Assembly: GCA_025399215.1 (NCBI GenBank)
Contig: MU621142.1
Location: forward strand, 1-64,000
Direction: 5' to 3'
Length of the DNA: 64,000 nt
From: Globomyces pollinis-pini
Lineage: Eukaryota; Chytridiomycota; Chytridiomycetes; Rhizophydiales; Globomycetaceae
In this document: positions 40,323-53,517 of the stretch, piece after piece
How the letters are laid out: each line of letters opens with the position of its first letter
How positions within the stretch are numbered: the first letter of the stretch is position 1
The notes under the pieces: generated by a model
The model's database searches: none
The model's input: only the letters and a program-made list of their open reading frames with translations
What the model was told of the DNA's origin: nothing
Position numbers and translations under genes: made by a program

Positions 40323-41678
40323 ATGAACCTAAAACTCAACACATTTGGATTATTAAAGTCATGGAAAGGACCATATAGGTGGATGGTTTATTCAACTAGC
40401 TCTAAAGTGAATGTATCAAAAGGATTGGATAATGATTCAGATTTGATTGGCCAGTTAAGTTCCATTGTAAAAAGTCGTGCTGATACTTTATCTGATGCTC
40501 AAAAGGTATTGGATCTAGAAATGGCAAAGGAAACGAAGAAATTGTCTAGTGTGGTACCTAAAGGAACCAATTACTTAAAGAAAGAGAATAGCAAAAACTC
40601 TATCAATACTACTGTTGATGACCTTCACGAAGTTCCTAGAAATCAAAGGGAGAAAACTGCACTTAGACTTTTCATATCAAATCTAAACAGTAACACGTCA
40701 GTAAAACAATTACATGACATGTTCTCAAAATTCGGCCCAGTCAATATAGTGAAATGGGAACCAACTATACAACGCGCTCTCATTCAATATACCAACATTC
40801 GACACAAAATGAATGCGATCCGTGATATGAATAATCAAATTATAAACGAACAGCCCATTACAGTTATGCCCATGATGCCTAGAAAATATATCGAATTAGA
40901 GGAATGCGAGAAAAATAACATACTAGAAAGACAGTTGAAAATTTTAAACGTTCCCAAACATGTATCCGAAATGCATCTAGTGAATATTTTTGTTCATTTT
41001 GGTATGATCGAAAATTTAGAAAAACACAAAACAGATGCAAGTGCAATAGTCACATTTTACGAGAAACGTACGTCATATTTTGCATTCAAGACTTTCAAGG
41101 GATCATTAAATGAAAGACTTGGATTAAAATCGGAAATTCAAGTGCAATTAATCCCATTAGATCCACAATTTATCGCAGATTATAACAGAAATATCGACTT
41201 TACTCTTGCTATTTTCAATATTCCTGATGATATCAGCAACCATATGATTGAAACCAAATTTAAAAGATTTGGAGAAATAACGTCGATAGATATCGGAAAT
41301 CAAGTCGTGTTTGTTGGTTTTAAATCTGAATCACAACGAAATGTAGCCATAAAAAATACAGATGGAACGTACATTGGCAGTAGAAAACTTATTGTAAAAA
41401 ATGCATTTCAAGTCCCCAATATAAATCTACAAATCCAAGAACGATTAGAAGCTCAACTGTATCTGAAAAATGTTGATATTACTAAATCTATATCCAAACT
41501 ACGAAAGATTATGTCTCGATTTGGAACCCTGTTTGCCTTTGAGGTGGATTTGGAACAATCGACTGTAATGGTACAATACCAAGATAAAAAGACTATGCAG
41601 TATAGCTATGAGATGCTGAAAACATCCACTTTATTGGACAAATCAATTGTTGTAGAACCACATATTGTCCGAAGTTAA
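40323..41678 (+). CDS. Four-RRM RNA-binding protein, probably mitochondrial
   Basis: Single exon, 451 aa, one of the few intronless genes here. Residues 1-30 (starting MNLKLNTFGLLKSWKGPYRW) are basic, aromatic and free of acid, like a mitochondrial presequence. Four consecutive RRM-like folds can be read at about aa 113-185 (LRLFISNLNSNTSVKQL), 199-272 (LKILNVPKHVSEMHLVNIF), 290-356 (LAIFNIPDDISNHMIETKF) and 376-449 (LYLKNVDITKSISKL). RNP2-like strands are good; RNP1 octamers are degenerate in several repeats. The four-RRM order recalls poly(A)-binding proteins, but the MLLE domain is absent. The function is unknown; mitochondrial mRNA binding is an inference. Confidence 0.7.
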   Translation: MNLKLNTFGLLKSWKGPYRWMVYSTSSKVNVSKGLDNDSDLIGQLSSIVKSRADTLSDAQKVLDLEMAKETKKLSSVVPKGTNYLKKENSKNSINTTVDDLHEVPRNQREKTALRLFISNLNSNTSVKQLHDMFSKFGPVNIVKWEPTIQRALIQYTNIRHKMNAIRDMNNQIINEQPITVMPMMPRKYIELEECEKNNILERQLKILNVPKHVSEMHLVNIFVHFGMIENLEKHKTDASAIVTFYEKRTSYFAFKTFKGSLNERLGLKSEIQVQLIPLDPQFIADYNRNIDFTLAIFNIPDDISNHMIETKFKRFGEITSIDIGNQVVFVGFKSESQRNVAIKNTDGTYIGSRKLIVKNAFQVPNINLQIQERLEAQLYLKNVDITKSISKLRKIMSRFGTLFAFEVDLEQSTVMVQYQDKKTMQYSYEMLKTSTLLDKSIVVEPHIVRS

Positions 41679-41774
41679 TAATAGTACTTGGTAATTACTA
41701 TTTACGAATCTTAAATTGTTCAAAAAAAAGCTAATATAATTGTTCAAAAAATCTTTATTTACCATCCATCTATG

Positions 41775-43305
41775 TTAACTGTTTGGGATACAATGAGCAG
41801 CCTCAACATAGGTTACATGAACTCTACCTCTCTGTCGCAATGGCGCATTGGTCTTGCCGTTCACCACAATCAATGGATTTAATTCTTCAATCACTGATTC
41901 CGATAATGTAATTCCATCCAGATATTGTTTCAAAATAGCTTTCAATCGTGTATTTTCATCTGTTAATGATGTTGCTTGTTTTTCCAATGCCAATTTATCA
42001 AGATACACCTTATTGTATCGCTTATTAAATTGACTCATTCCATCAAACTCTTTTGGTAGTTCGATATCCAATTGGATATTTGGATGCTACAATGACTTAA
42101 AATAATTTATCATTACTGATTGAATGGATGATTCTTCATAAAATGGACACACTTTCTCTTCTTCTGTTTCTAATTTTCGATTCATTTCTGCTAATTTGAT
42201 AATTTGTTCTGCTTTATCCACTTTTCCTCTAAGTGTTTTAATAACACCATTAGAGAGTATTGTTAAATCTGTTAGTCTCTGTCGTTCTTGTTCTCTGAAC
42301 GTATTCATTCTTTTCTTTAATGCTTGGAATTGCACTTGGATGGCATCTTTCTCCTCTTTCAATGCTTTATTACGTTCTTCATAATCTTTTGCATTGTTAT
42401 TCATTTTAGTCTTCAAATGCGCAATGTTTTCCTTTTAATCGTGAAAACATGTCACTCTTACCTGTAATTTGACCAATTTTTTCATCTGTTGTTCAATTTC
42501 TTTTGCATTTTTTTGATCCTTTTGTTTTAAATCTTCAAATTGTTTTTTTCGTTCTTCAGTGGTAGTATTGTATTGGTTTAATGCTGCTTGAAATTGTCGC
42601 CATAAATCTTCAACCGTGCCTTCTAATTGAATTCTCAATGCATGCTTTTCTTCAAGGTTTTTATTTTTCACATCGTCTCGGACACTTGAATATTCATGTT
42701 TGGCATCAGCTTCATTTTCTTGAAATTCATGTTCTGCTCGTGTCATAATACCCAATATGTCTGCACGTTCTTTTGCATGTTCTGCCGTCAATTTGATTCT
42801 ACCAATTAACCGAAAGTTCTAGGTCACCTTTCTGAATTGAACTCTAACTCTAAGGCCGACATATCACCATCAAACTGATTTTTAAGGGTTTCCAATCTGG
42901 AGTTTTGTAAATCAATCAACGTGTCAATATTGATCAAATGAGATTGTAATGCAACCGCATATTGTTCTTCTGATTCTTTTGTATAAGTCTTTAGGTTATC
43001 TATTGCTGCTTGTTTTCTATCAAGTTTTCTTGAATGGACTTGTTTTAAAATGTCAATCTGTTTTCTAATTTCCAATGTTTTGGCTAACTGTTATTGGATA
43101 TAAAGATACATAATTTCATAATATCTCTCCATCTATTTTGAATTTTTAAAATATTGAGTTTATATAATTTCTCTTCTTCTAATCTCTTTTCATTCGCTTT
43201 TTGTTTAATTTCTTCCATTGCTTTTCTTCTCGATTCTTCATCCTTGTAGATTCCAAACTCACCTTTTAATCCTTTATCTTTCCCTTTCTTATCTTTCTTT
43301 GCCAT
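41775..43305 (-). CDS. DRC2: Dynein regulatory complex subunit 2 (DRC2/CCDC65)
   Basis: Five exons: 43305-43110, 43083-42828, 42798-42462, 42431-42117, 42086-41775; 471 aa (human 484). Almost wholly coiled coil. Family landmarks are EQYAVALQSHLINIDTLI, NLEEKHALRIQLEGTVEDLW, EIEQQMKKLVKLQ, LAEMNRKLETEEEKVCPFYE and FNKRYNKVYLDKLALEKQ, ending in QYLDGITLSESV...NPLIVVNG. DRC2 pairs with DRC1 at the base of the nexin-dynein link of 9+2 axonemes. The gene is direct evidence that the organism builds a motile flagellum. Introns are 26-30 nt. Confidence 0.96.
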
Positions 43306-43383
43306 ATTTCTTAAAAACGCGAAAGAAGAAGCTTAGTCGTGGGTGTTGATTTTTTTCTATTTTTCAAATTCTGGTTTCAATCA

Positions 43384-43924
43384 ATGATTCGTCAAATTAT
43401 AAAACCAAAATCAGTCGCTAGATGTTTATCAACAAATACCAAACTCCCTACAGAATCATCTCAAAGTAATGTTTTAGAGGCAGATATTACCTCAGGTATT
43501 GCATATAATTTACTTTAATGTTAAAGGTGTTCCTTTGGAAGTTAGTGCTAGAACTGTAAGAATTTACCGTCCTGCAAAAACTGCAATGCAATCAGGATTA
43601 GCTGGAATGAAGAATTGGAAAATCGATTTTGATGTGCAACAACGTTGGGGAAATGAATTGATGGGATGGTCTTCCAGGTTTTTAAAATCATTTATATTTA
43701 TTCATCGACAGTGCTGATGCTTTGCAAGCATTGAGAGTTCAATTTAATACGAAAGAAGATGCGATTGCATTTGCTCAAAAACAAGGTTATAATTATGTTG
43801 TTGAGGAACCAAAAGAAACCAAATTTAAAGTCAGAAGTTATGCTGCTAATTTCAAAGTATCTATTATCATGCTAACACTCTCTAGTATAACCCAAAGAAA
43901 TTAACTTGGCACCATACCAAATAA
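43384..43924 (+). CDS. Complex I 18-kDa subunit NDUFS4
   Basis: Exons 43384-43495, 43527-43677, 43712-43856 and 43886-43924; 148 aa. The start MIRQIIKPKSVARCLSTNT is a mitochondrial presequence. The core shows RTVRIYRPAKTAMQSGL and [25 protein letters not shown]-like blocks, then FNTKEDAIAFAQKQGYNYVV and the C-terminal YNPKKLTWHHTK, all typical of NDUFS4. It is an accessory subunit of the NADH:ubiquinone oxidoreductase N module. The last exon is only 39 nt. With NDUFAF5 at 54.6 kb it shows that complex I is retained. Confidence 0.95.
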
Positions 43925-44292
43925 ACTAGTTTGTCACTTTGCCACTACAACTATACTTGCAGCATTGTTCTTGAGTGATTCAAATTGTCAATCAGTATTG
44001 AATATTTTCTATCATTGATTTGACAGATCTCAGGTGTCCAGGTTTGTGCCAACTACAATACTAGGTGAAATTGAGCTGAACATTATTTGAATTGTTAAGA
44101 AATTGCTATACTTTACACCCATTCAATTTTCACCATCATATAAAATATTGATGATCAACATATAGTTTATGATGTAATCTACTACAAAATATACAAATCT
44201 ACTTATTGTTAACATCTACTTCACAACTCTGAACGTTATAACCATATTCATTAGAAAATTAGACTAAGCGCGTGATTATTTTCCCACCCTAG
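43925..44292. other. Intergenic region
   Basis: 368 bp of AT-rich DNA with no open frame or RNA gene that I can recognise. It separates NDUFS4 from the small membrane protein gene. Confidence 0.5.
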
Positions 44293-44708
44293 ATGGTTTG
44301 GAAATTCGTATCTCAGAGCAAAAATCCCGTGGCAGTAGCCTTGCGAAACTGGTTTTGGATTCCATTTATCAGTCAATCTAATTCTGCTCCAGGAAAGTAC
44401 ATATCATTAGCAGGTAATTCAAGAAATGTAGATTAACCGTAGAGGAAAAGAGAATCACAGAGACCAAAAAGAAAGTGACATTAATATTTCTTGTGTTAAG
44501 CTACTCGTTTATTTGTCGTTGGGTATCGTTTGATTTTCTATTAGTTATTTTGGTTTGTAGTTGCACGTTGTCCTTATACGTGTACCAACACTTCTACGAT
44601 GTTCTAAATAATTTGAAAGCCTTACAAAGCAAGATGGCATTAGATTTGATGAGTAAGAAAGTTGGAGAACGTTTACTACATACTTTAAAGTCGAATAAAA
44701 CCAAATAA
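44293..44708 (+). CDS. Small two-TM membrane protein of unknown function
   Basis: Exons 44293-44413 and 44443-44708 joined over a 29-nt intron; 128 aa. The N-terminal 40 residues contain an aromatic patch (RNWFWIPFISQ). Two closely spaced hydrophobic helices follow (about aa 52-66 and 70-87, TLIFLVLSYSFICRW and FLLVILVCSCTLSLYV), forming a hairpin. The C-terminus is a basic amphipathic helix. I do not recognise a family. Only this donor/acceptor pair keeps the frame open across both exons, which supports the model. It might be a small organelle-membrane protein. Confidence 0.6.
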
Positions 44709-45200
44709 ACCATAGTAAAAAGTACGTTAGTATTAGAATGAATTGGCATGATTATATCTGTAGTTGATATGCAATTGCCAAACTTTTTAGTGATGCAATC
44801 AACAGTACCCCAAAAACGGTGGATGTAATTTAACTTTTTTTAGACTGATTAAATCATTAAATTGAAACAGAAACGAACGACATTTCATTATTAAAAACAC
44901 TAAAGAGATCTTAGATGCTAATAGTTGGATCATGCACTAGTTTCTACATCGGATTTAGAATGAATGAATCAGGATGACTCATGCGGAATATAAATTGGAA
45001 CCATTCAATAACTTTCAACTAAATACTTGAATTTCGCGAACTTCCCCAATGATCTAATTGCTTTCTCTTCAGTCATTCATTGCACTGTCAACGTATTTCG
45101 TAGAATCACAATTTCTCACAGAGATTTCTTGTGTAATGGTTGTGGCGTATCAGAAATCTATTTAAACACCTTCTGGGAAGTCGTTCTTTACAAATTTAAG
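44709..45200. other. Intergenic region upstream of UGP1
   Basis: About 490 bp of AT-rich DNA without recognisable genes. An in-frame open stretch continues upstream of the UGP1 ATG to about 45027 but has no homology to the enzyme. It is taken as leader sequence. Confidence 0.5.
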
Positions 45201-46998
<1,798 letters not shown>

Positions 46999-47103
46999 CT
47001 TACTTGTGTCCTTAATAAAATATTTGCAATACAGTGTTTAAATTTTAGCTAACAACCTTTATTCAAAACTTATCTGCATTTAAGTAGTTCACCTTAGTTA
47101 AGT

Positions 47104-50100
47104 TTACTCGATACGTAAGATCACGTTCGCAGATTTGATATTTGCCAATCTTCTTGGGAACGAACAGTATCGATCACTGACTGAGGTCACCCTAAAGGTT
47201 CCTAAAAGGTTAATAATTGGCCAGTAAAACCTTCCTGAGATGTATTCATGCTCCACTATAGATAAACATCAGATTAAATAAATACCTTGGATTCATTCAC
47301 ATCAGATACGGTAAAAGTCTCTTGTTGATATTTTTTGGTACCTGGTTTCTGTACCTTACGAGTGTAAGTAAATGAGAATGGTGATTCTCCAACAAATTCC
47401 ACCACAAAATTACTTTCATCACCTACACATTCAAACATCAAAATTATCTATACCTTCACGGATATCGTCAAATGAATCATCTCCTTGTCCCACAATAGCT
47501 TTTGGTAATGGTTTGATGGTAGTTGCAAGTTTATCATCAACTTCAACACTTTCATCACAGCATCCCATACTATTACATACTTTGGTAATCATAATTTGAC
47601 CACCTGCTCCAGCAAAAAGATTCAACATAGGATCCGCTACGGTTACAGGTTCTTGTGGAACACCATTCCAATTGTAGCCAATCGTGAATGGTGGGGTACC
47701 TTGAAGAGAATATGATATTAAATCTCCTACACAAACTATTTGACTTGTTGATAATGTGATTCGAGCTTGATCTGCAATCTCAACTGAAGTCATGATTCGA
47801 TTTGTGGATTTTTCATAGGAAACTTCACATTTGGTAGCATCAACCAATGAATCAAGTATAAAGTCATGTTTTCCCATGAATGATGGTGCAGGTACCATAA
47901 GGCTATACTGATAACCATGATCACTATCGAGTTGTAACTGATCTTCTTCAATGACCCTATTGATGAATGTAGCATGTTGATTGTCATGTCGTTGTTCAAT
48001 TGCCATGGTGAATGGAGGCTGACCACGAAGTGTCATCTTCAATTCCAACGATTTATTTCCACTAGAGGTACAATAGAATACACTCTTTTCAGGTTCAATA
48101 AAGTCTGCAGTTGGGACATCATTCACCTGTTGAACTACAGTTGGCAGATCTTGAAGTTGAATTGGCGATTTGTAATTATCATCTGCTACGCTGACAAGTT
48201 TGTAGGTATGTATCCCAGGCACGGTTGAATCCAATAAAATTCTAAAGAATGACGTTTCTACTGACTCGGAAATTTTCAAAGTCGTGGCCTTTTGAGATTC
48301 TCCAAAATATTGAATTTCGTGTAAAAGTTTCAACTGGAATGGTGCTTTTCCCTTTAGATCAATTTGGAAGTAACTTTCGGAGTCTTTACACAACGGTGAT
48401 CGGATAATAGAATTACCCTTTAGTGTATCTGATAGTGAAGATTGAATCGACACAACTGGTTTGGGAATAGTTAATACTAATATTAAAAAAACAAAACAAT
48501 TACCTTCAATGGACGATATTCCTTCAACATGTCCTTCACACACCTTATCATATATGGAAAGCAATTCAAATGTACCAGATCCAAAAACATCAATCGATCG
48601 TGAATTCATAGGGATGGATCTAGTGTACACTTTATCAGTTTCAATGTGCTTAAAGGTCGCACTGAAAGGTCCTCTAAAATGGTCAACCAACGGCTGTATT
48701 ATACCTTCCAGAAAGAGAAATAGGAAGTAAAGATTTGCTGTCTTCCAAAGCATAAAGAGTTTTGAGGGATTGAAACGAAATGGAAGGCCGATTAGAAACC
48801 ACTTCAATGTTAACTGGATCAGTATCTAATTTCTTAAAACAACCATTTCCATCTTTGATTTCAGTCAATATCACACTATAAATCCCACCCTTTGAAAGGT
48901 TTTTAATAGGTATAGTGAATCCTTTTTCGGCAGCATCTACCTTATGAGAGACCCGGTCAATTGTGGACTCCATGGTTATTTCATAACTGACCACCCATGG
49001 TCCAGTACCTTCAACAGACACTTCCAAATCCAAACTATCACCAATACATTTAACAAACTGATATGGTGAATCTCTGGAGTAGTTAGGTAAAATAAATTTC
49101 GCCGTTGAAGTTGGATGGATTATTTGAGTCACAGTTTGATCAATAATATTAACTCCTTCATTGTAATTGCGATCACCGACCTATATTGTAAGAAAACCAT
49201 TTGTACCTTTTCAAAGACAAATTTATAGGTGCCAGTTCCAGTATCAGCGGAAGGCTTTAAAGAAAGAACATTTCTTGGTTGGTTGAAAGTTTCTCGAATA
49301 TTATTTGACCGATAAGTCTGTTTGTTACCTTTCCACACGTTATAAGAGTATTCGACCCAAAATGGAGCCTGTCCCGTGAATAATAGATCAACATTAGTTC
49401 CTAATGTGCCAAAACAAGATTCTTCGATTGGAGTGGATGTAAATGAAACTGATGGTGCATTCACAGCTTGAACTAGACATGTCTTTGGAACATTTACAGT
49501 TCCTTGGCAATACTTATCTTTGACAGATAAAATCTTGTATTTCCCAGGAGAAGTAGCCGTCAAATGTTCAACATTTCCTTTAATATTCTCAATTGACAAT
49601 GGTTGTACAGGCATATCTGAATCAGGTTTGAACTCCAGTTCAACTTGGAATGGCGATGATCCTATACTGTTAGAATAAGAAACACAACCTTCTAATGTAA
49701 GGGGTACGGTTGTAACAGGCACTTGCTGATAAGATGGGTCATACGAAGTACGAAGTTTGATATCTTGACAATCCGCAAAAGAAACAACTGGCGCAGAGTG
49801 ACCATTGACAGCAAAAAGATCTCCATTTTCAGGTAACTTCCATTTTGTGCCCTTACTGCTAATAGGAGGAAGCACTGTGTCGATTTGAGCAGAATACTCA
49901 ATAGTGTTATTAAGACCTACATTTTAATAAAGGAAAAACTTATACCATCAACTATTCTAACTAGCTTAAACACGTAAGGTTCATTGTCTTCTATCTTTTT
50001 AAGCACTGGTACACGATAAGTTGCTGCTTGATTTCGTTTAACTAGCTCAGGAACTGATGGTGAGGTTGAATACGAAGTTTCTTTTGCATCATAATTGTCA

Positions 50101-51097
50101 ATGGCAACGATTCCTTCAGTTTTTCCCACTTTTTCTGAATAAAGAATCGAAAACGGTGGAACACCATTCACTTCAATTGAAAAGTCAATAGTCTCTTCTA
50201 CACATGCATCAAAGTTATGATTAGAAGCTTGCGATCCATCGTTCCAGTTCCAATGGGCCGATGGACAAGTCACAACACTTACAGGATCATTCTTTATAAT
50301 TTTTACATCATCACCACTTGATTCTCTGGCTGCTTTTAATGTATACACTCCTTCTTTTGTAGTCTCAATTCCGTACAAACCAACTCTTCGTGTCGGTGTT
50401 TTGATTGATGCGATTTCAGTATCTTGAGTATAGATGGGGCTGAATAAAGAGTGTTCATGAGAAATAGCAATAGCGTTTTGATTATTGATGGTGACATTTT
50501 CAAAAAGTTTACTGCCAGTTTCTGTCCATATTTCATAGTCAAGATAAAAAGGAGGAGTTCCTTTGATTAACATTGGAATTACTAAATTGGCATTGGAATG
50601 AGGATTTAAACAGTAAGTTGTTCCACTATATGTTAATATAAGGGGTTTACTTTGGATTAAATTGAATAATTGTTGGTGGTCGAATGTGCACGGTGTGGGA
50701 TCCCATTATATGATCCCTTAGGAACTCTAGAAATAAATTAATGCAACAACAAACCATTCGATGAACTTTCTTCAACTGGTTGAAAGATATCTGATTCAAT
50801 GACCTCATTCTGTTTTGCCAAGTATCCAACGATTCCTGCATTGAACAGACAACTAGAGATAATGACTAATAAGAAACCCAAGTTAGTAAGCTGAATACAA
50901 GTTCTTTTCACGAAATAGAAGAATAGTATATCGACGAGACTAAAGTTAATAGATTGAATATACCACCATATTGGCATCACCAAGGATTCATCCAGAGTGT
51001 CCAATTGATACTTATTTACTATTTGAGCGACCTTTACAATTTGTAGCGATAGAAACAAAAACAAAGCAGATCTTCGTTTTCCAACATTATCCATCAT
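47104..51097 (-). CDS. POM152: Nucleoporin POM152
   Basis: Ten exons: 51097-50755, 50726-50651, 50625-49946, 49916-49207, 49180-48705, 48673-48504, 48476-47454, 47422-47286, 47255-47231, 47201-47104; 1245 aa. Up to three hydrophobic segments lie near the N-terminus (about aa 7-110). GSHTVHIRPPTIIQFNPNGT then begins the luminal part. This consists of about ten Ig-like repeats with recurring G(S/T)PPF, T(C)Y(K/T)(I/L) and (S/V)(V/I)(S)D(K/R)YC motifs, the hallmark of Pom152. It is a ring component of the nuclear pore facing the perinuclear space. Exon 9 is a 25-nt micro-exon. The start (51097 or 51094) is 52 bp from the divergent HIG1 gene start. Confidence 0.9.
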
Positions 51098-51149
51098 TTG
51101 ATTTTTCAAGTTGAACTTTTTATTATTTTTGTTTTGACATTTTGAAATC

Positions 51150-51528
51150 ATGGCCACTGAAAACAAGGAAGATTGGGAAAAGCGATTGGAAGGAGAGAAT
51201 ATTCCCAGTAAAGGACCAGAAAATATATTAGACAGATTCAAGAGAAAGTCAAAGGAAAACCCTATTGGTACACGGTTGTTATTTATTAATCAATAGGTAT
51301 GCTATTCTTTAATATTTACATTCAGTTCCTGCTGGATTTTTAGTTGCTTGTGCTGGTGTTGTCTTTATGGTTCGTGCTCTCCGTCGAAAAGACCCAAATG
51401 CATTTCAAAAAGCTCAAAGATTACGATTATTTGGTTCCATGACAGTTGTAAGTGCTATTGCAGGTGGTTGGGTTGTCAATAATAAGGAGAGACTATTGGA
51501 GGATTGGGAAAAGCTACAAGGCAAATAA
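51150..51528 (+). CDS. HIG1-domain protein (Rcf1-like respiratory supercomplex factor)
   Basis: Exons 51150-51267 and 51326-51528; 106 aa. After an acidic N-terminus comes the HIG1 core KSKENPIVPAGFLVACAGVV, then a basic loop (RALRRKDPNAFQKAQRLRLF) and a second TM helix (VVSAIAGGWVV). This is the two-helix hairpin of the family. The proteins sit in the inner mitochondrial membrane and stabilise complex III-IV supercomplexes. The 58-nt interval between exons consists of two abutting 29-nt introns. The gene has a compact head-to-head promoter with POM152. Confidence 0.9.
51268..51325 (+). other. Two abutting introns with no exon between (HIG1 gene)
   Basis: The interval splits into 51268-51296 and 51297-51325. 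Each is 29 nt and each runs from GT to AG. Only removal of both restores NPI-VPAGFLV, the conserved HIG1 start. The junction AG/GT could act as a recursive splice site. Confidence 0.65.
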
Positions 51529-51675
51529 TTCATTTATGGTAGTTTGCAATAATACAAATATGCTGATGTTATTTTTAAATATGCTAAAGATTCGTTGTAC
51601 ATACAATGTTGTATATTATCATTGTCAATAATGTTGCAGGAATAGGCACATCTGCTATTCTCTATACATAATTGC

Positions 51676-52288
51676 CTACAAGAGACCTCCTTTTAACATA
51701 TTCATAATCAGCTGCGCTTCTTCCATTTCGTCCTGTCCATTAAGGTCAGTGTTGTGATAAATCTTAAAATCCACTCCAAATGAACCAATACTTTCCAAGA
51801 TACTTGAAACCCAGACATTAGCATCAAGGTTCTTCAAGTTTGCAAACAAGATAATACCTCGAAATGCACTACCAATCGTCAATTCTCCAATATAAACTCT
51901 GGAGCCAACCGAATCTGAACTTTCATTGGCCTAACATTAACACATGTAATCAAACAGTTATTTTTGCAGTCTGGCGATGAGTCCAAAGATTCTTCAATTT
52001 CAAAATGATCGTTGATAATTCCGGATCACCTTGAATCAATTCCCCAGTATCATCCGAGTTTCCAATCAATGAATACAGGCTGGACATATGATCCCCTTGG
52101 AGTAAATATAATTGAGAATTTTGAGGTTTTGGTAAAATTTTAGTATTAGATTGAGGTAAGAATAATTTGATTGTAGTAGAATGTTTTTTTATCCGTTTGA
52201 ATTGATAATTCTGGTACAATACTTGGTTGAGTGCTGGTACGATTAACGAATCCTGATTGGTGTTAAAGTAAACGAGGACTTTACTCAT
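51676..52288 (-). CDS. Probable Mediator subunit 20 (MED20/Srb2-like)
   Basis: Exons 52288-51956 and 51930-51676; 195 aa. The layout suits MED20. A beta-rich N-terminal half ends in LIQGDPELSTIILKLKNLW, which resembles the LIADTNFDVLMVKLKGFF region. After a variable loop come VYIGELTIGSAFRGIILFA, which resembles the VKVGTVTMGPSARGISVEV strand, and an amphipathic helix ending in EEAQLIMNML. Length is close to human MED20 (212 aa). Overall identity is low, so this is a structural-pattern assignment. An alternative is another small beta-barrel protein. Confidence 0.55.
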
Positions 52289-52359
52289 CTAAAAATGTAA
52301 AAAAACTATGTAGTTCACTATGACTTTTTAAAGCAATATTTATTGTACTGTTTTTACTG

Positions 52360-53484
52360 CTAGAGAACAGTTCTTTTTAAAGTAGGAGATCTCTTGAGTT
52401 TTGTGGTATCAAAGTGCACTTTCCTCACTGGTCGACGTTTGTCATTCACAGGAGATGCTGATTCTCTATGGGAATGATATATTGCATCTAATGGGACACT
52501 CCCTTCATTTGAATCGGGTACTATATGGTAATCTGGAATCTGAAGTGGATCTTCAGTTATGGCAGTGTCCAATACCATTGATCGCGTTTTTATGACATCC
52601 CAATCAGGTGTATAGTTGTCAGTCTGCCTTATCTCTGATGAGTTATGTGAAATCACCGAACTATCATCTTTGGTTGATATTTTGTTTAATTCACTCTGTA
52701 TAATCTTCTTTGGTGATTTATAACTTGAATTCAGAAACGTGAATAATTCCAAAGAATATGTTAACCCTTGCATATAGAATGCTGTATGATTGACATACGT
52801 GTCTTCCCATAATAACCAAATGCCAAAGATTACCATCACTGTCTGGAGTAAAATGATAAACACCAACTTGACTCCTTCATTCCTAATGATTTTTGAATAA
52901 TCATTGCTGCTGTGTCTTAAACTTTGAAGGAAGACTAGGTACAAAACAATACACATGGTTGTGTAGATTGCCTCCACCGTTCCTGCAATAGCCATTGCTG
53001 CTCCAATATAACCGAAACTTGGGTGCTCTGTGGTAGTTCGATATTCACCTTGTATGATTGAATAAGATACTTTGAATCCCAAATACGCGCCAAAAGATTT
53101 CAGTATCACAGCAGTTGGTGCTAAGAAGCACAATAGCTTAAAAAGTGGTTTTGTGTTTGATATGATAATTCTTGTTCGAAGCAACATCAAAACAACAACT
53201 GAAGCTGTCGTCAATAGGTTGAATATGTAGTTTAAACAAAAAAGATATGGTAGAAAATAGACACTTAGGATGGACACATAAGGGGAGGCTAAATAATCTA
53301 TCGTGAGTATTTGGATAATCAAGAAACAGAGCAATATGAAAGTGGTTATCCAAGAGACCACATATAGAGCACCATCTCTAGACTTTACAGTCAACAAAAT
53401 AAACAAAGCTGCACAATATTCATGAATAGCCATTCCAATGAATACACAAGCAGGAGTAATGTAAGCAATTCGTTCTCTGGTCAT
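52360..53484 (-). CDS. Seven-TM membrane protein (paralogue A)
   Basis: Single exon, 374 aa from the ATG at 53484; an upstream GTG would add 11 residues. Seven hydrophobic helices occupy about aa 8-245. A hydrophilic, Ser/Thr-rich cytoplasmic tail follows, ending in a basic cluster. It shares helix sequences with the gene at 61536-63114. Shared patterns include TIDY(L/I)(A/S)SPY after TM2, LLRT after TM3, FG(I/L)W(L/I)(L/V)W-(E/D)D in TM6 and TYS(L/M)EL-TFL--SYKS-KKII in TM7. The topology suggests a receptor-like protein, but I see no DRY, NPxxY or rhodopsin lysine, and the family is unrecognised. Unlike most genes here it has no intron. Confidence 0.75.
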   Translation of the reverse strand: MTRERIAYITPACVFIGMAIHEYCAALFILLTVKSRDGALYVVSWITTFILLCFLIIQILTIDYLASPYVSILSVYFLPYLFCLNYIFNLLTTASVVVLMLLRTRIIISNTKPLFKLLCFLAPTAVILKSFGAYLGFKVSYSIIQGEYRTTTEHPSFGYIGAAMAIAGTVEAIYTTMCIVLYLVFLQSLRHSSNDYSKIIRNEGVKLVFIILLQTVMVIFGIWLLWEDTYVNHTAFYMQGLTYSLELFTFLNSSYKSPKKIIQSELNKISTKDDSSVISHNSSEIRQTDNYTPDWDVIKTRSMVLDTAITEDPLQIPDYHIVPDSNEGSVPLDAIYHSHRESASPVNDKRRPVRKVHFDTTKLKRSPTLKRTVL

Positions 53485-53517
53485 TTTGTAAAGATTATCG
53501 ATTGTAGTTGAAATCAC

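Noticed and set aside
47790..48026. Minus-strand small frame inside POM152
   Set aside because: It is an out-of-frame shadow of the long Ig-repeat exon.
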